From NCBI GenBank assembly GCA_020465985.1, contig JAANYP010000388.1, positions 410,131 through 474,130 on the forward strand: a stretch of DNA of 64,000 bases, read 5' to 3'. Below, piece by piece: positions 22,657-35,465 of the stretch; the stretch's first letter is position 1; every line of letters begins with the position of its first letter. This stretch comes from Centrapalus pauciflorus (taxonomy: Eukaryota; Streptophyta; Magnoliopsida; Asterales; Asteraceae). The position numbers and the translations under genes were made by a program. Below the pieces are notes generated by a model that did no database searches, was not told the DNA's origin, and saw only the letters and a list, made by a program, of their open reading frames with translations.

Positions 22657-23356
22657 ATGATCAAGCAATTTCATTTAATTTGAACTAGCATCAAGGCCAA
22701 AGGCCATGGCCTTCATGGCCTCAAGTTTCGGACTCACAAAACAGAGACCAGGAACCATTTTTAAGTTCTCGAGTTTTTATTTCAAACATCAAATTATAAC
22801 TTTACAATTCAGAAATCATCAATTACACACTAGTCTAGAACATGCATGTGGTTAATTCTAATTTCAAACAATTTTTGACGATCAATTTGAAGGTTTAAAG
22901 GATCTTGAACATAGATAATTTTCCAGAAACCGTAGCATGTATATGAGCACAAGAATTTGATTTTTGATGGTGAAATTACCTTGGATTCTTGTTAGTACTT
23001 GACATTTGATGATTTGCAACCTTTAATTATGGACTTTGATGGTAAATTGATGCAAGATTTTAAAGAGAAGGAGAGGGTTTTAGAGTCAGAAGCTCTTTAA
23101 ACATTTTGGATTTTGTAATGAGCAGATAACTTGATGAAAAGGGGTTTTTATTTCTTTATGTTTGATCATTTGACATTTGATACCCCTTAACTTTGCTTTC
23201 TTGTATTCCTTGTCAATTAACTTTACTAACAACATAAATAGTACATATAACTTTATAATAGCTTTTATTAACATAATACAAGATTACATTGCTAATTTGT
23301 AATTAAGATTACATTTAACGCACTAAGATACATGATAATTAAATTCAGGTGGTTAC
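22657..23356 (-). repeat. Gypsy LTR remnant cut by the Tat insertion
   Basis: The minus strand starts TGTAACCACCTG at 23356 and looks like a gypsy LTR, with an aaaccctctccttctct leader-type stretch about 270 bp in, but it stops at the Tat LTR. The missing 3' part should lie beyond the other Tat end, which is truncated. No internal region or PBS was found. Confidence 0.45.
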
Positions 23357-23411
23357 ATTTATTATCGACCAGAGTACGATGTCGGAAACTGCGGGTACTA
23401 AGGATTTTTGG

Positions 23412-23931
23412 CAGGGGTTTTATTCAGGCGGGTTAATTGGGTATCGGGTTATTCGGGTATGGGTGTGTGGGTTAGCTAGCCAAATCCAAACCAAATAAGG
23501 GGACGGGTTAATCTGTTTCGGGTTAAACGAGTATCGGGTTATTCGGTTTGGGTTATGGGTTTTTCGGTATTGGTATAAAAAATGATATCATCTACAAAGT
23601 AGATTAAAACGGGTTAAATGATTTGGGTAATTTGGCTAAATTGGGTTAGATGGTTTGAGTATCAAAATTGGGTATTTACATATTTACATTCTATATATAA
23701 ACAATTCTAGTTATAATTATAAACAAATGAAAAAATGACAAATATATATTAAACGGGTTATTCGGGTACCCGAATAAGCATGAATCCTACCCGTAAACCG
23801 AACTGTATTACTTATTCGGGTAGCATTTAAACCGAATAAGAAACCCAAAAACCGAATAACCCGACCCATTTAACCCGATTAAGGTTCAGTTCAGGTGAGT
23901 TATTCGGGTTCGGTTATTATGCACACCCCTA
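23412..23931. mobile_element. hAT-type MITE (520 bp)
   Basis: The ends are CAGGGGT on the left and, on the opposite strand, TAGGGGTGTGCAT on the right. They are flanked by an exact 8-bp duplication ATTTTTGG (23404-23411 and 23932-23939), diagnostic of hAT elements. The body is packed with GGGTTATTCGG-type words in both orientations, strongest toward both ends, as for subterminal transposase-binding repeats. It has no ORF, so it is non-autonomous. Confidence 0.85.
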
Positions 23932-23939
23932 ATTTTTGG

Positions 23940-24759
23940 TGCTACACACTCCCTGGAAGAGCTCACAGTGTGTAGCGTTGTCGTGGCAGGATCAAAAGTT
24001 TCCCTCTTGATGGGTTTCATCTTCTTCGGCTAAATTTCAATTCTTGTATGTTGTGGTCCATTCGTTTGGAAACTCATTATTATGTTGTTTACCCTTACTT
24101 AAATTATTCAATGATTATGAATTGTGCCTTATATAATTGTGGGACCGTATTAACTTGGTCACTCACTAACATATTATGCTTAACCGTTTATATGTATAAT
24201 CTTTTCAAACAATCAAGATAATGGGAAAGAAGTAGTTGGTCCTTTGAAGTAGATATACTTCCAAGGTTGAAGTGAAGAAAGCTTCTTTTGGGGTACATTA
24301 TCTTATGAATTGTTTTGGGATATTGGGTCGTTTGCCATAACATTTTAGTTATAGTAAAGATAAACTACTTATTGGTGATTGTAATCTCATACTAGTGGAT
24401 GTTTGAGTCTTTTGGGTGATGCACCATATACATTGGGGATCTGAAAACTTGTTTTTAGATTATTCATGTAACTGAAAATTGCAGGTTGGATTTAATGATG
24501 ATATGAATAGGTCATGCTTGATTTTTGTTAGAAATTATTTAATTTAAACTTATTATTGTTAATTTTAATGATAGGTGATACATGTACAAGTTTGAAGTTG
24601 GATCACTTCATCCTCTTTGAGGTCCACTGGTTTCCCATATCCCAACACAATTACTTTTAATCAACACACATGTTTCACTTTCACCGTTTGGCCTAGCCAA
24701 GTCAAGGTAAGGATCCATATAAATGTCACAGTAGCACATTGTAGCATTTCAGTCATCGT
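23940..24759. other. Unassigned noncoding DNA with a hairpin at its start
   Basis: No gene or element was recognised. At 23941-23976 GCTACACACT and AGTGTGTAGC form perfect arms around a 16-base loop, immediately beside the MITE target site. The rest is AT-rich with no repeat that I could match. Confidence 0.4.
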
Positions 24760-25030
24760 TGTAGTAGGCGGCCTGTTACAATACCACAAATGTACTACAA
24801 ATAACTTCAACAACAAAACTATGGTCGAAACATGTTTGTAGCCAAACATTTTAGTTATTATCACTAAACAAATGCGGCCTGTTGCAGTCCTCACATGCCG
24901 CCACACTTCAACTGAGACATCCCATCAAATCATGCTTGCAGCACAACATTTTAGTAATCATCACCATGCAATGGTAGCCCGTTGTTGTCCTCATATGACA
25001 TAAGTTTCATCACATTTAAGAGATATCCCT
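24760..25030. repeat. Degenerate ~100-bp tandem repeat
   Basis: The word 'gcggcctgttgcagtcctcac' and variants recur near 24768, 24871 and 24973, each time after 'acattttagtaat'-like sequence in the last two units. This gives about two and a half diverged units of ~100 bp. No coding potential. Confidence 0.5.
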
Positions 25031-26679
25031 CCACAATGAGTATGAGACATGTGACTATATTTGTAACTTAGTGTCATAATTTCTCCTCTTCGTAACTTAG
25101 GAGTTAAATCCTGTTCATGTAACTACGGGATACCCGATCACATAACTTTGGGTTATCACCATGGGTATCCAGGTGACTCCAAATAATTATCTATGACAAG
25201 CTGAGGTCCAATGTGCCTTAAATACAATAGTAATGATCCCAATGATCATTTAAGAATAGCCACATATGTGGCCCGACTAAACATTTATCTTTACCGCTTC
25301 TAATATCTCATTGGGGCATAATTTGATAACCACCTATATGCTTACCAACTTAACAGTCCATTTTAACAACTTATACTCATATACTTTATCACGTTGAGTG
25401 GGGCAATGATTAATTAAGGGTGACCCTATAAGTGGCCCAATGAATCAGTTAGTTTGTCATAATGTATGACTCGACAAATAATTCCAAGTAGTCACATAAT
25501 TATTCTACCAACCATTAAGGTCATTTAGGATATGTCGCCAACTACAACATTATAGTACTAATCTAGGGGGAGCATGCTTGATTTATCAATTTTTCCACAA
25601 TTATCATATGATCAATAATTTGCACATTTTACAGCAACGTGTACAATCAAATAAGCGTGCCAATATTCATTATTCAAATAATATGTTAACAAAAAATCCA
25701 TAGACAATAATTTAATATGCAATCTTTATTGAACTCATAGTAATTGGCATAGTATAACCATGACTTCCCAAATCGCCTCGCAAATGCCTGAAAAAGGCAA
25801 AGCCTCTTCGAATAGGCTTAAATGATCCATATCACCTATGTAAGGGTTACATAGAAAGTAGATATTCCCACAATTCTTATTTAATTAACAAATGAAGTTT
25901 ACCAATGTTCGAGTTTCAAACCGAAAGCAACTGGTCATTTCGGGACTCTATGTGGCTGGAATTCACAATTTGACTTTTGAACTATTTATACTTTTACATT
26001 AGAAGAGGGAAACAAGTATTATACTCCAGGATAGAGCCCCGAGGCTAAAAATCAAATTTTCAGACATAATGGTTTAACTCGTCGAATCACCCCACACGAC
26101 TTGAAGAGTCTCCTATAATTTATGAAGTCTGATGGTGACTCAACGAAGAGTCCAAGTGACTCACCGAGTCGAAGTTGATTTTAGACTCCATTTAGACTTG
26201 TCTCAATTTCAGAGTTCACACAATCTTGGACGTCACTTAATTTCAGACTTCACCCAATCTTGGAATTATTTAAGGCAACTCGACGAGTCAACTAGGCGAC
26301 TTGCTGAGTTAAGTGCAGACCTTCACTTCTCAGCCTACGGGTTTAAAACCCAACACCTCCAAAACTCAATACCACTTCATTCCAAAACTTAGGAACGATT
26401 ACACAACATGTATAAGAACTTCTGAGCTAATTTTTAGCTTCCAAAATATATTACTCACTATTGATTGATCCAATGCTCAACTTGAGCTCTAATTGAGTTT
26501 ATAACTCAAAATCAACAATACCAACCCATATATTTAAATATTTTGGCTCCTTTTTGGCCAATAAACAACTTAGTACAACTTGTACTAAACTTGGAGCCAC
26601 AATCAATCTATTACCATATAATCCATATGGGTTCTAAACTCCAAAAAGGAGAGAATCAGAATAATGAAATTAGTTTAAT
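25031..26679. other. Unassigned, probably retroelement-derived noncoding DNA
   Basis: There is no gene. The stretch at 26070-26300 repeats 'actcgacgagtc' and 'ctcaccgagtcg' words like those in LTR sequence at 34050-34240, suggesting an old gypsy LTR in minus orientation. I could not define ends, a PBS or coding remnants. Confidence 0.35.
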
Positions 26680-26960
26680 TGATGAAAATAATAAGTCTAA
26701 GGGTCTTGTTGTAATTAGTTAATAGTTTAGACTTTTTGTATAAATAGATAAAAGCTTGTTCTGAAATGATATAATTTGTACATTCACTTTTGCACGGAAA
26801 ATATTGTACGGCTAGGTCAACTTGTTGGGAATTGTGCTCTCATTCTTTAGTATTGTAATTTCCAGATCTTGATCAATATAAGCATTTGGTAAGTGTTTCT
26901 CTTGATCTTAATTGTTTAATATTTCTTTGTGATTGATTAAATGAAAATATTGAATTCACA
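26680..26960 (+). repeat. Ty1/copia LTR (plus), approximate start
   Basis: It ends gaattcaca at 26960, directly before attggtatcaga (PBS at 26962-26974). The start near 26680 is set by a TG and by the length of the partner LTR (285 bp). It contains tataaatagata at about 26740 as a likely TATA box. No coding region follows, because after nine more bases the sequence turns into the inverted copy. Confidence 0.6.
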
Positions 26961-27007
26961 ATTGGTATCAGAACCTGGCACTGATACCAATTGTGAATTC
27001 AATATTT
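26945..27007. repeat. Perfect palindrome of two copia PBS regions
   Basis: Arms 26945-26971 and 26981-27007 are exact reverse complements over 27 bp around the spacer aacctggca. Each arm comprises the last LTR bases (...ttgaattcaca) and the start of the PBS (attggtatcag). Two copia 5' ends therefore face each other with nothing between. Confidence 0.9.
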
Positions 27008-27276
27008 CATGCAATTCATTCAATAATAACAATCATATGAACACTTGTAAACAGAATATGCCGAATGCTTGTATTAAGAGAATGAAAGAATATTACAATG
27101 AGAGTTCTTGGTTTCTTGCTAAGCACTCCATTCTTCTTCTCTCTAATCAGAATCGTTCTATTCTCTTTGCATTCATTTCTATTTATATACACAAAACAAC
27201 TATTGTGTATTTACAAAACAACCCCTGAACTATTACAAATAAATTGTTTTCAACTCTATATAAATTGTACCCAACA
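26992..27276 (-). repeat. Ty1/copia LTR (minus, 285 bp)
   Basis: In minus orientation it starts TGTTGGGTACAA at 27276, has a tatataaataga TATA-like stretch near 27185, and ends GAATTCACA at 26992 next to the shared palindrome. It resembles the plus LTR only near the PBS end; the U3 parts look different. Confidence 0.7.
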
Positions 27277-27436
27277 TGAAAGATAGAGGATAAAACATGA
27301 TGTTATACCTTGATTTGATGCACTACTATAGCAAGAATTCTGGCTTAAAATCTTCATAACTTTCAGTCCCCAACAAGGACCTTAGTTACTCTTTTCCTCT
27401 TCTTTCATTTTTAAGAAACACACACACAAATAACTA
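27277..27436. other. Short noncoding spacer
   Basis: AT-rich sequence between the copia LTR and the MITE. No feature seen. Confidence 0.4.
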
Positions 27437-27628
27437 GGTGTCGTTTGTTTTTAAGAGGTTAGATAACTAAAGTCTAAAAAACCACATTTGAAATTAAGAG
27501 GAGGACTTAAAATTCAAACGATAAAACCTTTTAAATCTGAATTTAAAAAAATAGTACAAATTAAGTTAAGATCTGAAATTCAAACTTCAGATTATTATTA
27601 GATCCTCTTAATTGCATACAAACACACC
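27437..27628. mobile_element. Small MITE (192 bp)
   Basis: Inverted ends match well: GGTGTCGTTTG...TTAAGAGG on the left, and GGTGTGTTTG...TTAAGAGG on the opposite strand at the right. ACTA occurs on both outer sides (27433-27436 and 27629-27632). The ends are like those of PIF/Harbinger (Tourist) or hAT MITEs with G(G)TGT...GTTTG termini. The duplication as read does not settle which. Confidence 0.7.
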
Positions 27629-28497
27629 ACTAGTGTGCGTGTTCATTGAATTTAACTAATGGAAGGGGTGAGGTCAGTCATTTGACGAATCACCGCTTCA
27701 ATAATCACCAATTTTTCATTTAATCCCCCTCTCCAAAATACTCGCATTCTTATATACATATATTAATGTATAAAGTATATTGTTATTAGTAGCAATACTT
27801 GGAATAATTTATGATGTTCCAGATTCAAAATTGTATGACCCATTTAATAATGTTTGCACTATTTTCCAATCAATATTCATTATTTCATAATTATTTTACC
27901 TTACATTATTAGGGTATTTAATTATCTTTTTAATTAAAGGATGTTACATTAACTTTATATAGATTATAAGTAATTAACTCACTAAATAAATATAGATAGA
28001 AATATGTAACATTCATGACTGCTAATGATGTATTTGGAGGAGTTTAGATATGTTGCAAAAAGAATTGTGGAATTGACATATCATTATAAAGTTCATTGCC
28101 AAAGTATCACTTTCAGCCTATAAACAAGTGAAAGGATTGGAGTTAACATATCTTCGAAGGTGCTACACTTTTCCATCAATTTAAAGGGCTAAAGATGTTC
28201 AAATTAGAAGTAGCAAGTCCATGGATCATTCTTGCCAAGTTGTAGAACTTTCGCAAGACATATATCAAGTTAAGTCTTGACTTTCATTTTGTGTGTATTA
28301 GCAAAGTGAGGACTCTAAGGTTAATGAAGCTCTTTCTCTCAATCTTTCAATTCTTTCAAATTCTCTCAAATTGAAGCTAAATTATTGAAGTTCTTGCTTT
28401 CAACTACATTCTAGGCATATCAAGTTTTTTTTAATGTGTTTGACATTTATTGGTGTTGAAGTTCCTCCAAAGTGTTGAAGAAAATGTTTAAATGATG
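27629..28497. other. Unassigned AT-rich noncoding DNA
   Basis: No gene, RNA or repeat was recognised before the long (TA)n tract. Confidence 0.4.
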
Positions 28498-28760
<263 letters not shown>

Positions 28761-28762
<2 letters not shown>

Positions 28763-29658
28763 AGGTTCAATTGAGAACTTTTGTGCATCGAGGCACAAAA
28801 GAACCTATGTCATCCACTAGATCAAAAAATTGTATGTTTTTGATTAAATGGTAAAAGGGTAAATAGTTGGAAAACTTAATGCATCAAGTGCATTTAAGAC
28901 TTGGATGGTATTTTGGGTAGTTTCGGAAAAAATATATATTTATTCAAATTAATTTTAGTTTTATATTAAATTGAATATTCTAACAATAATTAAATAATAA
29001 ATGTTAAATAAATTTAATTGATACACTTCGAAATTTGACAAAATCTACACAAATTCAAAAAGGATGATGGAAATGTCGATGCATTCAATGTTCATCTTCA
29101 ATTTCAAATTTATACAAACTCGTTATGCATATCAATAATCCAAAATCATGATGCATCTCGGCTTTTATAGTCTTCATAGTTCATCGTCATCATCATTATG
29201 GTGTACATCGTTCATAATTCATCTATGCATCGTGTTGTTGCTGGGCATCATATTGTTTCTATGCAAACCTTCATCATGTTCATCAGTTATTCAAACATTC
29301 ATCTGTTCAAATATTCATACCTTAACGTGTTTGAAATGCATCTCTTTTATCGGTTCACCAAAATCCTCGACTTGTTCATCATCATCGGACCGTGTTAATC
29401 ACATCATAGGTCGGTGCACATCGAGAAATATGGTGATAGACGGAGGATGATGGCGGTAGTCAAGTGGTCGCGACGGTTGAGGGGGGAGAGAAAGGTGTCG
29501 ATGGCAAGGGAGAGGATGAGAGGCCGAAGGAATGAGGATGGTAGTGGGGGTTGGCGGATGGTGGTAGTTTAATCGAAAGAATGAGAGAGATGATGGTGGT
29601 GGTGGTTGGCATTTGCCGGTGGTGTGTGGCCATGAATGGGAAGGAACCAAGGATGGGG

Positions 29659-29709
<51 letters not shown>

Positions 29710-29925
29710 AGATGGAGAGAAAGGGGGGAGTGATATTAGGAAATAAATTAATGGATAATTTCTATACCTTATTTAGCTTCTAATTATCATAAAAAATTTA
29801 AATTCAATAATAAATACTATACACTTAATATTCCCTAAATGCCATTTGTGCACCATTCGTAGATAATCTGATGCACAAAAGTTCCCTAAGGTTCCTCGAT
29901 GCATAAAATTTTTTAATTGAACCCC
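28761..29925. mobile_element. (TA)n-flanked TIR element of about 1.17 kb
   Basis: The left end reads GGTTCAATTGAGAACTTTTG with TGCATCGAGG just after. The right end, on the opposite strand, reads GGGGTTCAATT...TGCATCGAGG, so ~30-bp imperfect TIRs bound the segment. (TA)n lies on both sides. A hairpin CTTTTGTGC/GCACAAAAG sits just inside the left end and its words recur at the right end. The interior has no convincing ORF and holds (GA)n at 29662-29702. It shares the GGTTCA end and the (TA)n setting with the element at 10822-11233. Confidence 0.65.
29662..29702. repeat. (GA)n microsatellite
   Basis: About 20 uninterrupted GA units within the TIR element. Confidence 0.95.
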
Positions 29926-29927
29926 AA

Positions 29928-29966
<39 letters not shown>

Positions 29967-31149
29967 TTTTGTTGGATTTGGATTTAAAAATTGTTGCTCA
30001 ATTTGATGGATTTGATTGCATCAAAGCAATGGTAAGAGTTTATCAGTTTTGTTTGTGTTCTTGAGCCTAGAACCTATTAGGGGTTTTTTGATGTTGTTTA
30101 TAGGTTATTTTTAGCATAATATAGTCCAAATAAGTGACCAAATCGTTTACTAAAGTGACACTGTGATTTATGTTAAATTTTGGGCATATACACGTAGCAA
30201 GAATCTGCAGCTGCTAGTGTGGACGTTTCGCGTCAGAAGGTGACACGTTGCATCTGTAAAGAGGCGACGCCTCTTGTCAGTAAATGATGCCCCACGTCTA
30301 TTTGGCAGAATGTCTGAAATGTTTAAATTATTTTTGTTTTGAATGGAATGCTTACATAAGCTTGTTACAAACATAATGCAAGCGTTGATACCTTTATTAA
30401 GGTAGAATACAAACTTGGAGACTTGTTTCACCAATTGTTTCGGTTCGGATGCTTTGGCATATAAATAACATAAGTCGGCATTAATGAAATAAGTGTCAAT
30501 AACAACAAATCGGTGATTGATAGACTGAATCAAACATGTTTGTTTGATATGTGCTTGATGATATGACATTTTGAGATTATTAACTCTTTTTGAATAGCCT
30601 TGTCAACTTTTTCTTTGTGTTGCATACTTGATATCAATTCAGGACATGTACTTTCAAATTGTGATGTCTTTGTGTGGGTGCTCATGGACCATAATGACTA
30701 GTCACATATATAGACTAGCAGCATTAAGGATCCCGCAGGTAGCTCCCTTTTATAACACTTTGTCAATTTGGATTATTCATTGTTCTTAAGCTGATGAGAG
30801 TGCATAGTTGATGTACAAAAGATTATTTAGTGTCTCATTGCATAAAGATTTAACCTTGTATTTCTTGCTTTTATATTATGTGTTAAATTGACAAGTTATG
30901 TACCAAATCTACTCATTCGGTATGTCTAAGCTTAAAGTCTTGTGATTTAACCATTTTCATGCAAGAAAGACAACCAGGCGGCAGGGTCATCTTCTCATGT
31001 TTAAAGATAATAAGCAATTAGAGATCATTGCCCCAAGTTTGATGGTGAAAACTATTTTAGCTTAGACTTGTATTGTAGACTTAAGGCCTAACCATGATTT
31101 TATTTATGTTAATTGTGCTATTTTTAAAGTTTATCTTTGTTATAACCCC
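29926..31149. other. (TA)n tail and unassigned noncoding DNA
   Basis: (TA)n at 29927-29962 closes the TIR element. The rest is noncoding. A 17-bp palindrome (aagaggcgacgcctctt, 30259-30275) sits in a CG-richer 90-bp patch (30215-30305), unlike its AT-rich surroundings. No gene was recognised. Confidence 0.4.
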
Positions 31150-31290
31150 ATAGGAGTGGCTTAGTGGTTGAGCCTTAAGATCCGTCAAAAGAGGTCATGA
31201 GATCGACTACCACAGGTTTTAACTCGAGGTTAACTTGCCTTAAAAAGGATTTTATCTTTGCAATATTTGCAAGGGTGTTTTAAATAGATT
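31150..31290 (+). mobile_element. tRNA-derived SINE-like unit
   Basis: A box-like tggcttagtgg (31157-31167) and B box-like gatcgactacc (31201-31211) lie about 33 bp apart, the spacing of an internal pol III promoter. This is followed by an AT-rich tail. No tRNA cloverleaf forms. The exact ends and a target duplication were not found, so it could be a degenerate copy. Confidence 0.45.
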
Positions 31291-33679
31291 TTTAATTATT
31301 AATTAGATTAATACCTATTAAGTCTTTTATATGGATAACTATGGAGATTTTTATCCAAACTAACTTACATCTATATAAAGGGACTAGATCATAACAATTA
31401 GGGTTAAGAAAACCATAAAATTTTTGGCGTCCCTCCCATCTCCAATTTTAACCGAACACACACACACACACATACACACTTGTGTGTTGGTTTTTCATGG
31501 TCTAGCCATGTGTTAATGTTGGAGAAATGTCTATATATTCTTTGAAACGCTTCAAACTGATTAATCACACATTCTTGTCACTTTTAGATGAATAATCTTT
31601 AACCATGTTTGTTTTTGTTCTTCGTTTTCATGATAGATCCTAATGAGGGTTTTATTAATGTTTTATTTTGCTAAGTTAACTTTAATGTCATTGTTTGATA
31701 AAAACCCTACAATTATATATGAGTCACATCATGATGACTTTGGAATAACTCGTTTGAACTTTACTTAATCGGTAAACAGCGAGAATCGTTCTCGGTTATT
31801 GGGTTCGACCGTATAGGGTCTTGCCCTAGAGGTTAGACCTCGGCCACCCTCTTGTTTCGGTTTTGGGGTTTTGGCCTCGAGAATGTGTTCTCCACCTTAA
31901 GTCCGGGTCGAATGAGATCTATCAATAAAAAATGGTTGGAATCTGATCCCGAGATTCATTTTGTAAACCCTTAGTCACCTTCGGTGTAGGTTTAGTCTCG
32001 GATTTAGATCAGTGATCTTGGCTCTTGCTGTTGGGCATTGAAGGTCTCAGCCTTGGGCTTTTTAGTCTCGATCTTAACCGAATAAGCCTCAACTTAGCCT
32101 TAGGGTAGCCTCGGCCAGGCGCCCTGCCAGTCTCCTCGTCCTTGGCTTTAGCCGACTAGTCACGGCTTGGTCACATTTCCTTTGATCTCATTTTATTATT
32201 GATTTTCGATTTATATACTTATTAATTGTTCGTAGAAATTTCTAATTTGGAAATTAAAAGAGGTTACTTCTTTTGGATTTTTTTTAAATTTTATTGAAAC
32301 TGTTAATTAAAATTTTTAAACATTACTTTTCGAATAAACTTATATGTTTATAACTAATTTTAGTTTGAAATTATTATTTACTAAAGCCGTTACCATTTAG
32401 AGTTTATAATTTAATAAAGTGTTATTATGATTTTAAATTTAATAAAGATGTTATTAATAGAAAATTTATATTTAATGGGAGATAGTATATTTAAAATTCC
32501 ATGTCAAACCATTTGACTTGTGTTTTGTTATTGGTTGTTATTGACATGTAATGTTGTAAAGGGTTTGATTCTCATTGGATGAAAATTAAATAATTTTCTA
32601 TTTGTTTAATTATTACTATATAATGATTAAAGTATGCATTTATTTGAATGATAATATTATCCATAGTTATTGGATAATTTTGGAGATAATATCACGCATA
32701 AATGAATAAAGGATAATTAATTGGATTTTAAGGATAATGATATAGAGTTTGAGAAACCCTAAATCACCATCTAATTAAAATAGGCCCCTCCCCCTCTTTT
32801 GGTAACTCACGACAAAAGACAAACAGACAAAATTGTGTTCTTCCCTTGTTTTTCGTTTGATTATTTGGCGAACGTTCGATCGTGGTGGATATAGGTAGTA
32901 ACCCAATTACATTATTCTTTTGTAATCAAGCTACGAGATACATTCCTTTTCGTGTTATTTTTTATATCTTGTCAAACGGTTAAATTGATGCAATCTTTGG
33001 ATGGATATGTTTTTATTGAAATTCCCTTGTAAAAATGTTTTATGAAAACTCTACGAATCACTTTAGTGATATTAGAAACACGTCAAATAACGTATTGGTA
33101 GATGTGTTTATGTTCAAGTTCTTAGAACAATGTTTGAATTTTATTAATTTAAAGTGTTTAAACGGTTAAAATCTATAATTAATTTGTTTAAGGTATTGAT
33201 TTGGCTGGGAGAAAATGGATCTAGGGTATGGAACCCATTGGATGATTCTATGCCTAGGATAGGGTTTTTCGAAACCCATATTTTTCAAAGCTTAGTTCAA
33301 TTTAATTGTTAATGTTCTTCATAGATGATGCTAATGTTCATACAATTTTCTTCCAATCTTTAAATTAATCTATATTTTTGTTGTTTTATGCTTAATATGT
33401 GATTGTTTTATGGTTATTACTGGATTCCGATCATCTTTTACCATTTAACCATGATTTCAAAGGCTAATTTTTAGATCTAGAGGGTTTTCAGTGTGTAACC
33501 ACCGCTATTGTTTTTTAGATATGATTTTCTACAATTAATCTTCAATCTGGTGACATTAGTGAGTATTTGTTGTTTAAAATCAATTGTTTATGGATTTTAA
33601 GGCTTAGGGAATCAATTTTAGTGGCTAAACATCAAGTTGTGAAGATTTGTTTTGTTTAGGTTTAAATATGAGATCTATT
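31291..33679. other. Unassigned noncoding DNA, probably old LTR sequence
   Basis: There is no gene. It includes a (CA)n at 31458-31474, a 'cctcggcc / ctcggtt'-rich patch at 31780-32170 and a leader-like stretch 'aaaccctaaatcacc' at about 32755, which resembles retroelement U5/leader sequence. No pair of ends could be fixed. Confidence 0.35.
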
Positions 33680-35465
33680 TGTAACATCCTAGGAATTTAA
33701 TATTTGTAACTTGAGGTTAATTAGTGGAATTATGTAATTGATGTAACCAAGTTGGCTTATTAATTGGAAACAAAGTTGGTTGCTATATTTTGATTAATTG
33801 TGGAAATCATATACTGACAAGAATCACCAACTGATTCCTCTTAAAGGTATGTTTAGTTGGAGTTTTATGTTCTTGAATTTTTATATCATTTTGGGTTGAA
33901 TCTGGATGTAAAAGAGTGTTAATGATACGGAAAATGAGTTAAAAACACTTAATAAATGTTAAGAAATTGATTGTATGGATTGCATGTAGCCTAAAACGAA
34001 TTTGGTGAATTTTGGGTAAAATCCGTAGGTCTCGATGTGCAGATTTGCACATTGACTTAGCGAGTCGGCTGGCGACTCGCCTGTGAACTTTGAATAAGAA
34101 ATTTTACTAAGTACTTGGTGATCCTAAACTTCAAATGGGCACCCAAGTTTGGATGACCCGAACTTTGTATAATACCTATGTAACATGTGAACCTTCAAAC
34201 TTGTAAGTGAGATCTGAATTTCGGACCTCGACTCGGCGAGTCGGTCCTAAAACATGCGAACTTTGGATCAAAATGTAACGATCCGAACTTTGGGGCAATA
34301 AACCATATTTTTTAGTAAACATTAAATTCAGATAAGAACTTCAGATCTAATGAAAATCTCAGATGGACACATGCATAATATTGTAGTGTTATGAACTTCG
34401 GGTACCGAATTGTGAACTTCGGATGGTCTGATCTTTGGACCCAATAGGGATCCGAAGTTGGACATCAGAACTTAGAACTATATCAAAAGTTAGTTTAATG
34501 ATCATACACTGATATTAGTGTAATGTTATTGATGTGACAGGTTCCTTGTGGTGTTGTTAAATATACAATGAGGTGTTTTGTTACTAAAGATCTGGTGTTA
34601 GTAATTTGTGAATCCGATTGAGATTCTGAGGAGAAATAATAATTATTTGAGGTTAAATAACGCACCTACTGTGAGTACTTAGATTTATATGTCTATATTT
34701 ATTCTATGTTAGCTAATGGTCATTTAGGCATGTTGTAAATATATTCATTTGACACTCTACTAACTTCCGTATATTTTGATGTACATTGTTGCTTGCATTC
34801 ATGTTCTTACATGTTCCATTTCCTTTGTTGTGCATCAACCTGATGGGCTTTCGAGTTATAACTGGTAATTCGATGCTACCGAGAGTATATGATCTGGAGC
34901 TGATCCCTCTATGGTCCCGAAGGGCAGGCTTAGCATCACTGATGGTAAATTTTTTCTTTAATCGGTTTATTTGTTCTATGCGATGGCACGGTGGACATAT
35001 AAGCTCATATATGTGTCTGTATTTCGTGTACGAAACGGTGCACAACGTTTATCGCTGGTGTAACTTGATTGTGCTACATAAAGACTTGTATTAATGTATA
35101 ATCTTTGTACTCATTAAGCATCGCTTACCCTTTTATTTGTTCAATGTTTTCAGGAAATGAGAAATTCACTGCTAGACATTCTAGCTAGGTCAACTATTTA
35201 AGTCATATGAGGATTCTACTACTCACTATTGGTAAGTGAATAATGGAGATTCCATTAATATCTACTGGGTTGTTGTAATAAAATTTTGAGTATGTAGACG
35301 TTAGACTGGAACCTTATAGCTCCATTAGGTGTTTGACTATATTTAATTGTGTATTTTCCTTTTTATATATTGTATTAAGTTGTTTCTCGAGATCAACATA
35401 TTAAATTGATTAGGTTGTATTAATCATGGGTGACATGTATGTTGTGTTGTGAGAAGGGTGTCACA
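33680..35465 (+). repeat. Gypsy LTR family A, plus copy (1.79 kb)
   Basis: It starts TGTAACATCC at 33680 and ends GGGTGTCACA at 35465. The last ~400 bp match the inverse of 37137-37560 well, sharing for example ctagctaggtcaactat and the 'gggttgttgtaataaaatt' stretch. It contains a field of 'cgaacttcggatc'-like words at 34120-34480. No PBS follows, so it is a solo or broken LTR. Confidence 0.7.

Noticed and set aside
29399..29650. Proline/histidine-rich minus-strand frame of 83 codons
   Set aside because: It comes from low-complexity GGT/GGA sequence inside a TIR element; no start context or homology.
34713..35094. Overlapping plus and minus frames of about 100 codons
   Set aside because: Both are inside the family-A LTR, and the same LTR at 37417-37858 gives similar chance frames.
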